Source: Camellia lanceoleosa | Taxonomy: Eukaryota; Streptophyta; Magnoliopsida; Ericales; Theaceae | DNA length: 64,000 bases | Assembly (NCBI GenBank): GCA_025200525.1 | Contig: CM045762.1 | Span: 25,968,584 to 26,032,583, forward strand | Reading direction: 5' to 3' | Shown: positions 46,434-57,558 of the stretch, in pieces | Position numbering within the stretch: position 1 is the stretch's first letter | Layout of the letters: each line of letters opens with the position of its first letter | Notes under the pieces: model-generated | Databases searched by the model: none | What the model saw: the letters and a program-made list of their open reading frames with translations, nothing else | Told to the model about the DNA's origin: nothing | Made by a program: the position numbers and the translations under genes

Positions 46434-46653
46434 TAAAATACCCAAATTCCCAAACAACTTCCTATCTCTCCCAATTCTCTCTCTCTACCCCACCTTCTCT
46501 CTCTAAAAACCTCCATAACTCCTCCGACGAACGAACTGAAGAAGAAGAAGAAGAAGAAGAAGAAGAAGACAACCACCAGCGAGAAGAAGAGGGGCTGATT
46601 TGATCGGACTCGTTTCTGGGCATTTTCCATTCTCAGATGGGAATGCCCGAACG
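46434..46653 (+). promoter_or_regulatory. Presumed 5' leader/proximal promoter of the WD40 gene
   Basis: A CT-rich tract (46,466-46,505, CTCTCTCT words) is followed by a (GAA)n array at 46,534-46,570 and then the start codon region. CT-rich runs are common around plant transcription starts. There is no clear TATA box. Confidence 0.5.
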
Positions 46654-49600
46654 ATGATCAAACCCAGTCTTAACCAACACCACAACAACGACTGTGACTG
46701 TTTCTACGACTCTCTTGATCGCATTTGCTTTTCTTCCTCTTCCTCCTCTTCTTCTTCTCCCCCTGAAGACGAACGCGATAGAGATCCCAATTCCAATTCC
46801 ATTTCGGATTCCCCCAATTATGCTCCAAACCCTAGATTCCCAATGGGTTTGTCCAACAACTACGACATCTGGATCTCCGAACCCTCCTCCGTCGAAGAAC
46901 GCCGAATTCAACTTCTCCGCCAGATGGGTCTCAGCCGCGACCCCATTCTTTCCCGCCAAATCCCTTCTCTCCGCCGATTTCGATGCCGGTGGTGGTGTCT
47001 TCGGTAGATCGGTCTCGGCCGATCATTTGATTCGAACTCAACAACGAGCTCAGATTTCTTCCAGTAATTTCAACCCTGGTGTTGTTCGATCGAAATCGGA
47101 TACCGAGGCCTCTCCACATGATCAGTGTAATTCTATTTCTTCTTCAATTTGTTCTCCTCAAATTCTTTCAATTAATTCAACTTCGCCGCCGGTTTTCAAA
47201 CCCGACGGACCGTTTGTAAATAACCACAGTGTTGTTAAATCTCAAAGTGGCAATGGATTGTTGGGTCTTAATGCTGGTTCACCGAATAAGCCGCCCACGG
47301 GCAAAAACTCGAGGCGGGTGGAGGAGATTAGGATTGATTCCACCAGTTCTAATCTGAATTTTAATCCTAGTTCCTCGCCTGTTTTGGGAAATTCGGGTGA
47401 TAGGGAATTAAACGATGATTCGGGTTGTAATGGGATTGTTGAGGTTGATGGCCCAGTGTGTACAATTAAGAATCTTGACACTGGGAAGGAGTTTGTGGTG
47501 AATGAGGTTAGAGAAGATGGTATGTGGAACAAGCTTAAGGAAGTGGGAACTGGAAAGCAGTTGACCATGGAGGAGTTTGAGATGTGTGTTGGGCATTCGC
47601 CGATTGTTCAAGAATTGATGAGGAGGCAGAATGTGGAGGATGGTCATAAGGATAATGTGGATCCTAATGCGAAAGGTAGTGGTGGGATTGGATCAAAATC
47701 GAAGAAGAAAGGGAGTTGGTTGAAGAGCATAAAGAATGTTGCAAGTAGCATGACGGGCCATAAGGAGAGACGGAGCAGTGATGAGAGGGATACTTCATCA
47801 GAGAAGGGTGGGCGGAGATCAAGCTCAGCCACTGATGATAGCCAAGATGTTACATTTCATGGCCCCGAGAGAGTTCGTGTCCGACAGTATGGAAAATCAT
47901 GCAAAGAGCTCACAGCACTGTACAAGAGCCAGGAGATACAGGCTCACAATGGCTCGATTTGGACTATTAAGTTTAGCCTGGATGGTAAGTATCTTGCCAG
48001 TGCCGGTGAAGACTGTGTCATTCATGTGTGGCAAGTTGTGGAATCAGAAAGAAAGGGTGATCTGTTAATAGATAAGCCGGAAGATGGGAATTTGAATATT
48101 TTTTTTGTTGCCAATGGGTCACCCGAACCAATTTCTTTGTCACCAAATTTGGACAGCCTGCCAGAGAAGAAGAGAAGAGGAAGATCTTCCATAAGCCGGA
48201 AATCAGTGAGCCTGGATCACATTATGGTGCCAGAGACTGTGTTTGCACTTTCAGAAAAACCAATTTGTTCATTCCAAGGGCATCTTGATGATGTACTTGA
48301 CCTGTCATGGTCCAAGTCTCAGGTTAGCTACACTTACACTGCTATTTTGGTAGTATTTTATTCGCATTTGTGGTTGCATGTAGCATATGATTATTATTCT
48401 CGTACAGTCCAAACAATTAATCTTTTGTTACTGCCTTTTCCTACCCTTTACTGTCAAATATTGTTTAAATTGCTGAAGTTACTTATATATAACTTGGTTG
48501 CATGTTGTATGGGTGGTGAATGACGTAGGCTAATGTATAATTTTTTGATCAAGCTTGCTACAGCTTCCTTATATGTGAATTTTATGCAACCAAAACAATG
48601 CATAGACAACTCAAATTTTGTAAACAAGCAAGAAGGGGATGGTTGGAAACTCACATTTTGTAAAAAAAAAAAATCAGTTTCCAAGCATCCCCTTCTTTCC
48701 CTTCTTCCTTGTTTACAAAATTTGAGTTGTCTATGCATTGCTATGAAGTACCGACACTTCAAAACAAGTGCCGTATCCGTGTCGGATAGACGGACACTTC
48801 GGGGATAAGTATGAGACACCACATGGCGTGTCCTCTTGTTTAATTAATTTATTTTTAGGGGACACGCCAGGGACACTTCGGGGACACACTAGGGCCATGT
48901 TGAGTTGTCTTTTCTCCCATTTTATTTAGTGCTTTGATGAATGTTGAATGTTTATTATTTTTTTTCTTACATTTAAATACTTAATAGATCATCCATAAAA
49001 AAAGAAATAAACTATAAGTATTAATTTAAAAGTTTTTTTTTTTTTTACAAAAGAAAGAAAGAAAAAGAGAGAGAGAGAGAGATAGAGATAGAGTTTATAG
49101 ATGTAATATTAATCTAGATAACAAATAAAAATATATGAAAATGTATTCTATTGCTGTGTCCCCGCCATGTCCGATTCTATATTTTTTGAAATCACCGTGT
49201 CCCGTGGTTCAGATCCGTGTCCGCATCTATGTCCGTGTTTTAGATGCATTGTTTTGGCTGCGTTACTTTCTGGGCCCTTTTTCCTCTTCTTCCTTCTTTA
49301 TGATTTGGTGGCTTAACTATAGTATTTTATCGTTAAATAAGAAGAGTAATAACTAAGTTAGAACCATCCCGTGTTCAGAAAGTATGTTATATTTGAACAG
49401 AGCTATCTTGAGGAAACATTATATGCAGATACTCTTGAAATTTTTATCGTAGTCTGTGAGGCTTACTATTGAACCTCTGATATGTTTTGTTGTTAGTTAA
49501 CTAGTTAGGTTGATGCAACCATTTACCATTTGACATGTTCATTTAGCCTGAAAAGATATCTGAAAACAAAATGCATTGTGGTTGAGGTTGAGGTGTTGGT

Positions 49601-52567
49601 GCCCAAAAAACTGTGGAGCATGCTTTACACCTTTAGGGCGTTGGGAGTTGGGAAATGCTAACATAGGGGCAATTTGCATATGGCTGAGGGGGCTGTATTT
49701 TGGCAAATCAATGGGAAATGCTTTATAATGACTAGGAATTCCGGTTTTTCACAATGAGGCATCACGAATTTGTATGGTGTTCAAGGTTCGATAGTTCAAG
49801 GATGTGTTAGATACTCATAAAAAAAGGATGTGTTAGATACTCATTTTTCATCACATGCTATTATCTTTTCATCCTTATTTTGGGCACTGGTTTCTGTCAA
49901 TGTTTTACCTCAGTCAGATAAGGTGGATAATTTGTTATAACTATTGTATTGATGAAATTTTGAGGTAAAGGATGTTGATGTCAAATGAGTAAAAACCTCA
50001 GTGAAAGGCATGGGTATCCTCAAAAATCTATTGGTATTTGTCTTTTATTGTCTATTCTATATGACATCTTGTGAAGATGGATATATGCATCTTAGTTAAG
50101 CAATTGAGCTTCCTGTGGATCATGGGATTAGGCTTCTGGCTAGTCCAATATGTAATCAATGCATCTTACTATCAGAAATTTTATTTTCAGCATTTGCTCT
50201 CATCTTCAATGGACAAAACTGTGCGCCTTTGGCACTTGTCTGGCAAGTCTTGTTTGAAGGTTTTTTCGCATAGTGATTATGGTAAGTAATTGATCTGTTA
50301 TACTCCTTTTGCCTCAACTCATTTGGGGATGTTTGGCAAAGGCTATTTTTTGGCTTTTTGGGCTAAAATTCATAAAAGACAAAATAGACTAAAACAGCCA
50401 ATAAGACAAAATGTCACATCGAACCCATAATCATTGCACTTTTTTTTTCCCTCACAAACATCACATCCAATTACAAAAAAAATCCAACTGTCTTTCCAAA
50501 CACAAAAATTTTAGCCTACTAAAATAACCAAAAACTAAAATAGCCTACTAAAATAGCAACTTCCCAAACACTCTCATTGTTTGGCCTTTAATTATGGTAC
50601 TCAAAAAACCGGATGAGTTTGGAACCCCCTTTTCCAATGGTGAGAACACCCTTCCTGAACAATTGTTAAAGAAATCAATGTTTTCTGTTTCGAAAATAGT
50701 ACAAAAACTTCTTAGGTGTTTTTAAAATACCTAATTAGGAGTTTTTTTTTCTTTTTTATTTGTTTTTTTGTAAAAGATCATTGTCCACATTATGAGTCAA
50801 AATAAACACATTCTTTTCATTGCTCTGGTTGATCTATTAGCTAATTATCTGACTGTTGTTTGGATTTGCCTTGACACAGTTACTTGCATCCAGTTTAATC
50901 CTGTTGATGATAGATACTTCATCAGTGGATCCTTAGATGCTAAGGTTCGTATATGGAGCATTCCTGATCGTCAAGTTGTTGATTGGAATGATCTGCATGA
51001 GATGGTCACTGCTGCTTGCTATACACCAGATGGTCAGGTTGGCCATATCTAGACAGAGCCTCTGATTTACTTTTGCTCGACTAGAAACGGGTAGAGATGT
51101 CATTTTATAGTATGTGGGTGTTTTATATATGGCTCAATGAATATTTGTTGATTTCTGAAGGGTGCACTGGTTGGTTCATACAAGGGGAGCTGCCGCTTAT
51201 ACAACACTTCTGGTACGGAAGATAGTTCTCTCTTTATCTCTTTTCTTTCTCCTATAACTATTATTGAACTTTTCCCCCTCTTTTCCAGAAAATAAGTTGC
51301 AACAAAAAGCTCAAATCAATCTGCAAAATAAGAAAAAGAAATCTCATCAAAAGAAGATCACTGGTTTTCAGGTAATTTATCTGCCAATCCTATGTACTTC
51401 ATGGACATCGAGGTATAGAAGATAAAGTGGAATTCCTTTTTTATTTTTTTTTTTGGCTTCACATAAAGTTATTTACCGTTTTCCATTGCAATGGTCCTTG
51501 CACCATTTACTTCTGAGCCAGAAATGTTTGCTTGATGCCTTTCCAGTTGCTGATAAGTTTTCAATTGACAGTTTGCACCAGGAAGCTCATCAGAAGTGCA
51601 CATTACATCTGCAGATTCACGGATACGAGTCATTGATGGTGTTGATCTGGTTCACAAGTTTAAAGGTGAGACTAATACACCATATATACTTTCTTGAATG
51701 TATAAAGCTGGTTACAATCTTTTTTTATTTTTTTGGGTACATTGGAGTCAATAGCCTTGGGTAAGAAAGCTGGTTACAGTCTTACGGAGTGCTATTTAGT
51801 GCATCAAATAGATACTTCGGATATTGATAATTGATTGAATCAATCAACTCAGTAGTGCCAGTTAAAGTTGGCATCATTATTTAGAACATCGTAAACCTTC
51901 TATGGAGTAGAATCAAGGTTACTTTGATAGTTTGGTTCTCTTGTCAACTCTATGAGAGAGTATGATACTATGATGCTGATGCAGTTAAGTTAATGTGGAA
52001 CCCACCGAAGATGATAAATATTAAATGATTAGTCTTGGTAGAGCCTTTGATTTAATCTTGCTGAATTTTCATTTTATTAAATCTTTTAGATGCTCAAGTG
52101 GTAGCTGATAGAATTTTAGTGGAGGTTATTAGGTCAGTTAGGCTCTATGAAGCACGGACACGGACACGCATACGGACACGGACACGGGATACGGTAATTT
52201 CTAAAAAATGGGGACACGGACACGGCAAATTTTTTTATTTTTTTATAAATATTTTTATTTTAATACACATTAATTATTTTATTTATTTATTATATTTTAT
52301 AAATAATTAATTTTTTTATTTTATTTTATATACATTTGTTTATTTTTTTTATTAATATATATGAGTATATATTATATGTTATATAATACTAGGTTATATA
52401 ATAACTATTATATATTTTATATAATATATAATATAAATAGTTTTTTTTTTTGATCAGATATAATAATAATAATAGTTATTATATACTTAACTAAACCCTC
52501 AGACAGAACAGAAGCAAGGGAGGGAGAGAAGGAGAGAGAGAGAGGGAGATCGGTCAACGCGATCGCG

Positions 52568-52606
<39 letters not shown>

Positions 52607-55251
52607 TTGTGAACGCGAGAGAGAGAGATAGATCGCGATCGTCTGGGCTTGGAGCTTCGATGGAGCTACGACCTTCCGATGGAGCTCGATCTTCGATCTT
52701 CGACTGTTCGACCTTCCGATGGAGCTCGATCTTCGATCTTCGACTGTTCGACCTTCCGATGGAGCTCGATCTTCGACTGTTCGACCTTCGATCTTCGATC
52801 TTCGACAGGTTTGTCTCTCTTCACTCTCTTCCTTCACACGAGAGTCCTTCGTTTCTCCCTCCTAGCCGTGTCTCACGCAGTGTCAGATCTGACACGCGTG
52901 TCCCTACAAGAAAAACAATTAAATTAAAGGGACACGGCAGATGGCGGTAGTGACGTGTCCCGGGCGTGTCCCGTCCCCGGCGTGTCCTCAGAAATCGACA
53001 CGCCACGGCGCTGATTTTGCCGTGTCTATGCTTCATAGGTTAGGCTTAGTTTTAGAGGGGTGTGTGTTTTAGAAGGTTATTTTGTTTCATCCATCTTATA
53101 GGTATTAGTATTCATTAAGGGTTAGATTTTATCTTCTCAACCCTTACTTGCTTTGCAGCCATGCAATTGGATACAATGTTGTCGCAGCCAAGTATTTATA
53201 CTCATTACCATTAATCTATTTTTCTCTGCTACTGAAGGTGGGAAATTAACAATGAGATGCTTTCATACGAAAGCTTAATTAGTTAGTCACAGTTTTTCTG
53301 TTTTGCAGTAGTCATTGTATAGTTAATCATCGTATAGTTTTGCAGAGCGTAGAGTTGCAAACGAGCCGAGCCGAGTTGAGTGAGCTTTGTTTGCTTATCG
53401 AGCTCATTTATTGAGCCTCGAGCTCAACTCTCGGCTCGTTAATATTAATGAAACTCGAGTTGAGCTCAGCTCAATAAGATGTTTTAATATTATTTATATT
53501 ATATATATATATATTATTTAATATATAAATAATATATTTATTATATAATATAATTTAAGTAAAGATAAATGAGCCGAGCTTAATCGAGCTCAAGCTTGGC
53601 TCGGCCAAGCTTGTTCGTGAACAACTAGGTTCATTTGCAGTCCTAGTTGGGAGGGTAGAGTAGAACAAAACGTAAACTCGACTGCCTTAGCTTTTAGCAG
53701 TCCTGGTGATGTTAGAACACGGGATCCTGCATACTTGAAACAACACAGTGAAGTAGTAGAAAAAACAAGGGAAGAGGTCAGAATGAGAAGAAAAAGAAAA
53801 GAAGAGAAGAATAAGATGAGGGGAAGAACAAAAACAGAAGAGAAGACAAGAACAAAGACGGGAGAAGAAACTGGGAAATAATCCCAAATCAATAGTCAAG
53901 TCGAAGTCTCACAAAACCTATTATATAAAGCATATTTATATAGGCAACCTAGAAAATCCTAATTAATGTTACCAAAAGTAAGACACTACAATAATTAATT
54001 CTTTATTAAACAGTAAACCTAATAATTCAAGAATATGGTTAAGTTATGTGCTGAACCTGAACTGGTTATTACTAGTTTAGCTATGGGTTGGGGCCGTTGG
54101 CTTGTTTGGGAGGGTACGGTTTAGGCCAAAAAGTGCTGGATTGAGTTTCTGGGTTTGGTGTGTCTGGCTATGGGTTGGTGTTTTTAGGAGTCAGGTTAGG
54201 ATCCTTTCTGTATTTTGCACTCAATTTCCATATCAAGGTCACAGTTTCAATTGTGAAATATTAATTTTCTGCTGATGAGGTAGAGTTGGAAATTGCCCCC
54301 TCGGGTTCGTTCTTGTTCCATGATCACTAAAAGGGTGGCACTCACGATCTGAGTGCATGCATGTGGTAGAGAAAAGGTTATGGAAGTAGGAGAAAAAGTA
54401 GGGACTAGGGAGCAGTTTTTTATTAGCATCAAGAATATCTGTCAAGATTATCTCTTCAACAAGTGGACGACACAAACTACTTCAGCTTAATATGTAATAA
54501 TAGATAGTGTTCCATATCTGTAAAATTTTACAGGGATATGAATGTACATAAGAGGCTCTTCACTATTATTTATTTGTACAGTTAGGTTATGGATGCAATG
54601 ACTGAACGGTGTTGCTTCTGAATTATTTATTTATCTCATACTGTAAATTGGTGTTGATTTGATGACAGGGTTTCGCAACACCTAACAGTCAAATCTCGGC
54701 GTCCCTGACAGCAAATGCAAAATATGTGCTTTGTGCGAGTGAGGATTCTCATGTCTATATTTGGAAACACGAAGGTGATTCCCGACCCAGCAGAAGCAAA
54801 GGTGTTACCGTTACACAGTCGTATGAGCATTTCCACTGTCAAGATGTGTCAGTGGCGATCCCTTGGCCGGGCATGTGTGACGCGTGGGGATTCCAAGACG
54901 CTCAAGCCGATCATTTGGATGAGGTCTCCACAGCCAATCATCCTCCTACACCTGTTGAAGAGTTTAATGACGAAGAGAAATCACCATTGGCATCTGGGTG
55001 CTCAAGTAGTCCGCTTCATGGAACCATTTCGAGCGCAACGAACAGTTACTTCTTTGATCGAATCTCAGCGACATGGCCGGAGGAAAAACTTGTTTTGGCT
55101 AGCAACAACCCTGGTAGTCCTCCTCGTGTGAGTGTGGATTTCACTTATGGGATAAGCCAAAGTAGGTCAGCGTGGTATGGTAATTGTAACTGCTAGCCTT
55201 CGAGGGGAAATCAGAACTTTCCAGAATTTTGGATTGCCAGTTCGGATTTGA
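46654..55251 (+). CDS. WD40-repeat protein of the plant WDR44-like group, seven exons, frame broken three times
   Basis: Exons: 46,654-48,322, 50,191-50,281, 50,880-51,037, 51,161-51,212, 51,289-51,371, 51,572-51,665, 54,669-55,251, all with GT-AG borders. I chose ATG 46,654 because [10 protein letters not shown] and [20 protein letters not shown] follow; this N-terminal motif is typical of the plant WDR44-like family. A basic linker ([19 protein letters not shown]) precedes WD repeats: [67 protein letters not shown], then [13 protein letters not shown] and [14 protein letters not shown]. The C-terminus reads [20 protein letters not shown]. Human WDR44 binds Rab11, but plant function is unproven. 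Frame changes occur between about 46,950 and 47,005, at 54,683 and near 55,176; indel errors or decay are both possible. Confidence 0.88.
48596..48740. repeat. Foldback hairpin in intron 1
   Basis: CAATGCATAGACAACTCAAA at 48,596 is the exact inverse of the end at 48,740, and the arms stay paired through TTTGTAAACAAG and GAAGGGG over about 45 bp each side. The hairpin ends in the very octamer duplicated by the adjacent hAT-like element. Confidence 0.88.
48741..49243. mobile_element. hAT-like element in intron 1; perfect 8-bp TSD ATGCATTG
   Basis: The 503-bp insert starts CTATGAAGTACCGACAC and ends TCCGTGTTTTAG. ATGCATTG flanks it at 48,733-48,740 and 49,244-49,251. GTGTCC/GGACAC words fill both ends (GACACTTCGGGGACAC; CCGTGTCCGCATC). 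It has no coding capacity and belongs to the same family as the insert at 52,145. Confidence 0.85.
49252..50190 (+). other. Remainder of intron 1, nothing recognised
   Basis: No gene or element boundary is supported. A 25-bp direct repeat (GGATGTGTTAGATACTC twice near 49,800-49,845) is the only local structure. Confidence 0.6.
50325..50574. mobile_element. MITE in intron 2
   Basis: GGGGATGTTTGGCAAAGGC at the left is roughly inverted at the right in ACTTCCCAAACACTCT. The arms contain GGCTAAAATTCATAAAAGAC and CCTACTAAAATAGC words shared with other MITEs of the window. No clear TSD. Confidence 0.65.
52145..53038. mobile_element. hAT-like element in intron 6; perfect 8-bp TSD GTTAGGCT
   Basis: The 894-bp insert begins CTATGAAGCACGGACACGG and ends CCGTGTCTATGCTTCATAG, a 17/19 inverted terminus. 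GTTAGGCT flanks it at 52,137-52,144 and 53,039-53,046. Subterminal GGACACGG words repeat many times at both ends. The interior holds an AT-rich tract, a GA microsatellite and three copies of a TTCCGATGGAGCTCGATC repeat (52,672-52,790). No transposase is present. It is longer than its relative in intron 1 but shares termini. Confidence 0.92.
52560..52806 (+). repeat. GA microsatellite and GATGGAGCTCGATCTTCGA tandem repeat
   Basis: A (GA)n run at 52,569-52,601 precedes three near-identical ~40-bp units containing CGACCTTCCGATGGAGCTCG (starting about 52,669, 52,709 and 52,750). They lie inside the hAT-like element and generate spurious ORFs. Confidence 0.85.
53350..53645. mobile_element. hAT-type MITE candidate in intron 6
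   Basis: TAGAGTTGCAAACGAGCCGAG at its left has a rough inverse at the right (GGTTCATTTGCAGTCCTA). CTCGGCTCGTT/GAGCCGAGCTTAATCGAGCT words fill the subterminal regions, around an AT core. Terminal sequence fits a common hAT MITE type, but flanking octamers do not match, so the boundaries are uncertain. Confidence 0.6.
53646..54668 (+). other. End of intron 6, nothing firm recognised
   Basis: A purine-rich AAGAGAAGAATAAG-type stretch (53,760-53,880) and unremarkable intron sequence reach the splice acceptor GATGACAG at 54,668. No gene is supported. Confidence 0.6.
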
Positions 55252-56109
55252 GAAGTCTAGCACGTTGATTAAAGGTCTGCAATTTATTCTGTTACCCTAA
55301 GTTGGCAAAATTTGTACAGACATATTTGGTCCTGGGATTTGTAATATTAGTGAGTTCATTTCTTGTTTCCTAGTAGCTTTGCTAGTCGGATTTGGAACAC
55401 ATCCGACTAGGCAAAAAGGAGAGAGAGAGAGAGAGAGAGGGGTTTGTCGAGGGGGGAAATCACAGTGAATCTAGGAACAGATGGAGGAATTGTAGAGTTA
55501 GGAGCATGGCAAGAAGGATATTGAATTTAAGCAGAATTTTTGAGGATTCATCTATGCGTAGATGAACCAGGGTTGTGAATCTGGAAAAATTGATCGATTT
55601 AGGTAGTTTGAAATGCTAGTAAATCGATTTATTTAAATTGTATCATTTTGATTAAATTGTGATTATTTTGGTGATATATTTGTGTAGGGAAATAAATTAT
55701 GTGCTGCTGGGCCTGGACTTGTTAATATAGGTTTGTAATGGATTGGATTTGGATTTTTTTTATGTGGGTCGGATCTAAATATTGTTAAATTTAGAAAGAA
55801 TCATTAAAAACTCTTAAATAATATAATAGATATCTTCCATTATAATTTTGGAATAGAGAGGATTATAATCTTAAAAATTCAATCCAGTTAAACGTCCATG
55901 CAAATTTAATAGATTTGATAATGATCAATGGAAATCTGCCTTATTTAGATGCCATATTGATATATCAAATAAAATTTTTTATTATTTAATTTATTATAAT
56001 TACCTGCCCATTTCAAGCTTTTACCACAACCAAACATTCAATTCTGTTCTATAAGCTCGAATCTCAGCTCATTTCAACAATTTTGAAGTACAATAACTTG
56101 ATGAAAAAT
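55252..56109. other. 3' region of the WD40 gene and intergenic sequence
   Basis: Probable 3' UTR followed by intergenic DNA, with a (GA)n run at 55,421-55,439 and an AATAAA at about 55,690. No further coding frame is supported. Confidence 0.55.
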
Positions 56110-57155
56110 TTTAGGTTGCTTTGGTAGAATTTTGTAAATATGATTTGAGAGATAAGTTGTATTTTGAGTTTGTGAGTTATGGAATTATGATTCGAGTGTA
56201 GAAAATTTGTTTGGTTATGATTTTTGAATTGAGTGTTGAATTGAGTATGGAATTGAGTTTTCAAAATTTGATTTGACATGTGAAGTAGAAAATTTGTTTG
56301 GTTATGAGTTTTGGAAAGATTTTTCAAAACTTAATTCAAATTATTATAACTCATAACAAAATAAACTATTTTCACACTATTGAAAATTCGATAAACACTT
56401 CTAACCAAACTCTTTAAAATTCAATTAAAAAATTATTATTAATGTAAAATAACATTAATCAATTTTTAATTTAAAATACTACAAAGGAAATAATTTTTTT
56501 TCAAAATAAAATTTCAAAAAATTTAAATCATAAATATTTAAATAATCTAAAAAATTTAATAAGTAAAAATTAAAATAAATATTTAAAAAATTTTAAATCA
56601 AAAAATTTAAATAATTTAAAATGTTAATATTTTAAATTTAAAAACAACTTTACACTCAAATCATAACCAAACACATAAAACAAAACTCAATTAAAAAATT
56701 ATTTTAAAACTCATAACTAAACACATAACTCAAACTCTATATTACTTTCACAACTCTACACTCAAATCGTAAACTAAATACATAATAAAAAATTAAAATA
56801 TTTAAAAATATTTTTATAAAATAGAATTTGAATTTATTTTTATGAAATATTTTAAAATTTAAAATTAAATCGCAATATTTTGAAATTAAAATATTTAAAA
56901 ATATTCAAAAATTAAAAATTAAAAAAAATCAGAACATATTTAAATATTAAATGTTTAAAATCCTAACAAAATTAAAATATTTTTAAAATATTTAAATATT
57001 AAAAAATTAAAATATTGATTTGAATTGATTTTTGAAAAGAATTTTGAATTATGTGTTTGGTTATGAGTTTTGGAAAAGTTATGATTATGTTTTTAATTGA
57101 GTCTTGAGAAATGAGTGTAGAATTATGATTCAAAGTTCCAAACAAACAATACACT
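56110..57155. mobile_element. AT-rich inverted-repeat element, ~1.05 kb, boundaries approximate
   Basis: The words TTTGGTTATGAGTTTTG and GAGTGTAGAA(T/A)(T/A) occur on the plus strand at both ends and, in inverted form (ACTCATAACCAAACAC-like), in the middle. This indicates nested inverted copies of one unit. The centre is extremely AT-rich with TTTAAATATTAAA-type repeats. No coding content or TSD. Confidence 0.5.
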
Positions 57156-57458
57156 TAAATCAATGGATAGAACTATATTTTTAGATGCTTACTAAACTGG
57201 AGCCTTAGATATGCATCGCACACCATATGCAATTTTTACACAAAATTACATAAATAATTTCATAAAAATACGTAATTTCAATATAAATTCACATAATCAC
57301 ATATGATTTTTAAAAATTTACATAAATTTATGTTCAATTTATATATTTTGTATGATTACTTGTATAAATTAAAAAATTTATATAATTTAAAATAAAAACT
57401 ATATACCGTATGTATTGAGCATTTTCCTAACTGATTGAGAGTTCCATGTCCCACTATT

Positions 57459-57558
57459 NNNNNNNNNNNNNNNNNNNNNNNNNNNNNNNNNNNNNNNNNN
57501 NNNNNNNNNNNNNNNNNNNNNNNNNNNNNNNNNNNNNNNNNNNNNNNNNNNNNNNNNN
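57459..57558. other. Assembly gap of exactly 100 N
   Basis: One hundred consecutive N form a standard scaffold gap of unknown true length. The sequence immediately after it is a second copy of the Copia RT region, starting in the middle of a coding segment. Confidence 0.99.

Noticed and set aside
46694..48523. The 609-codon frame starting at 46,694 as the WD40 protein start
   Set aside because: Its first ~90 codons are out of frame with the conserved N-terminal motifs ([22 protein letters not shown]), and its last ~65 codons read into intron 1 past the GT at 48,323.
52499..53036. ORFs of about 90-113 codons on both strands in intron 6
   Set aside because: They derive from GA microsatellite and GATGGAGCTCGATC tandem repeats in a hAT-like element.
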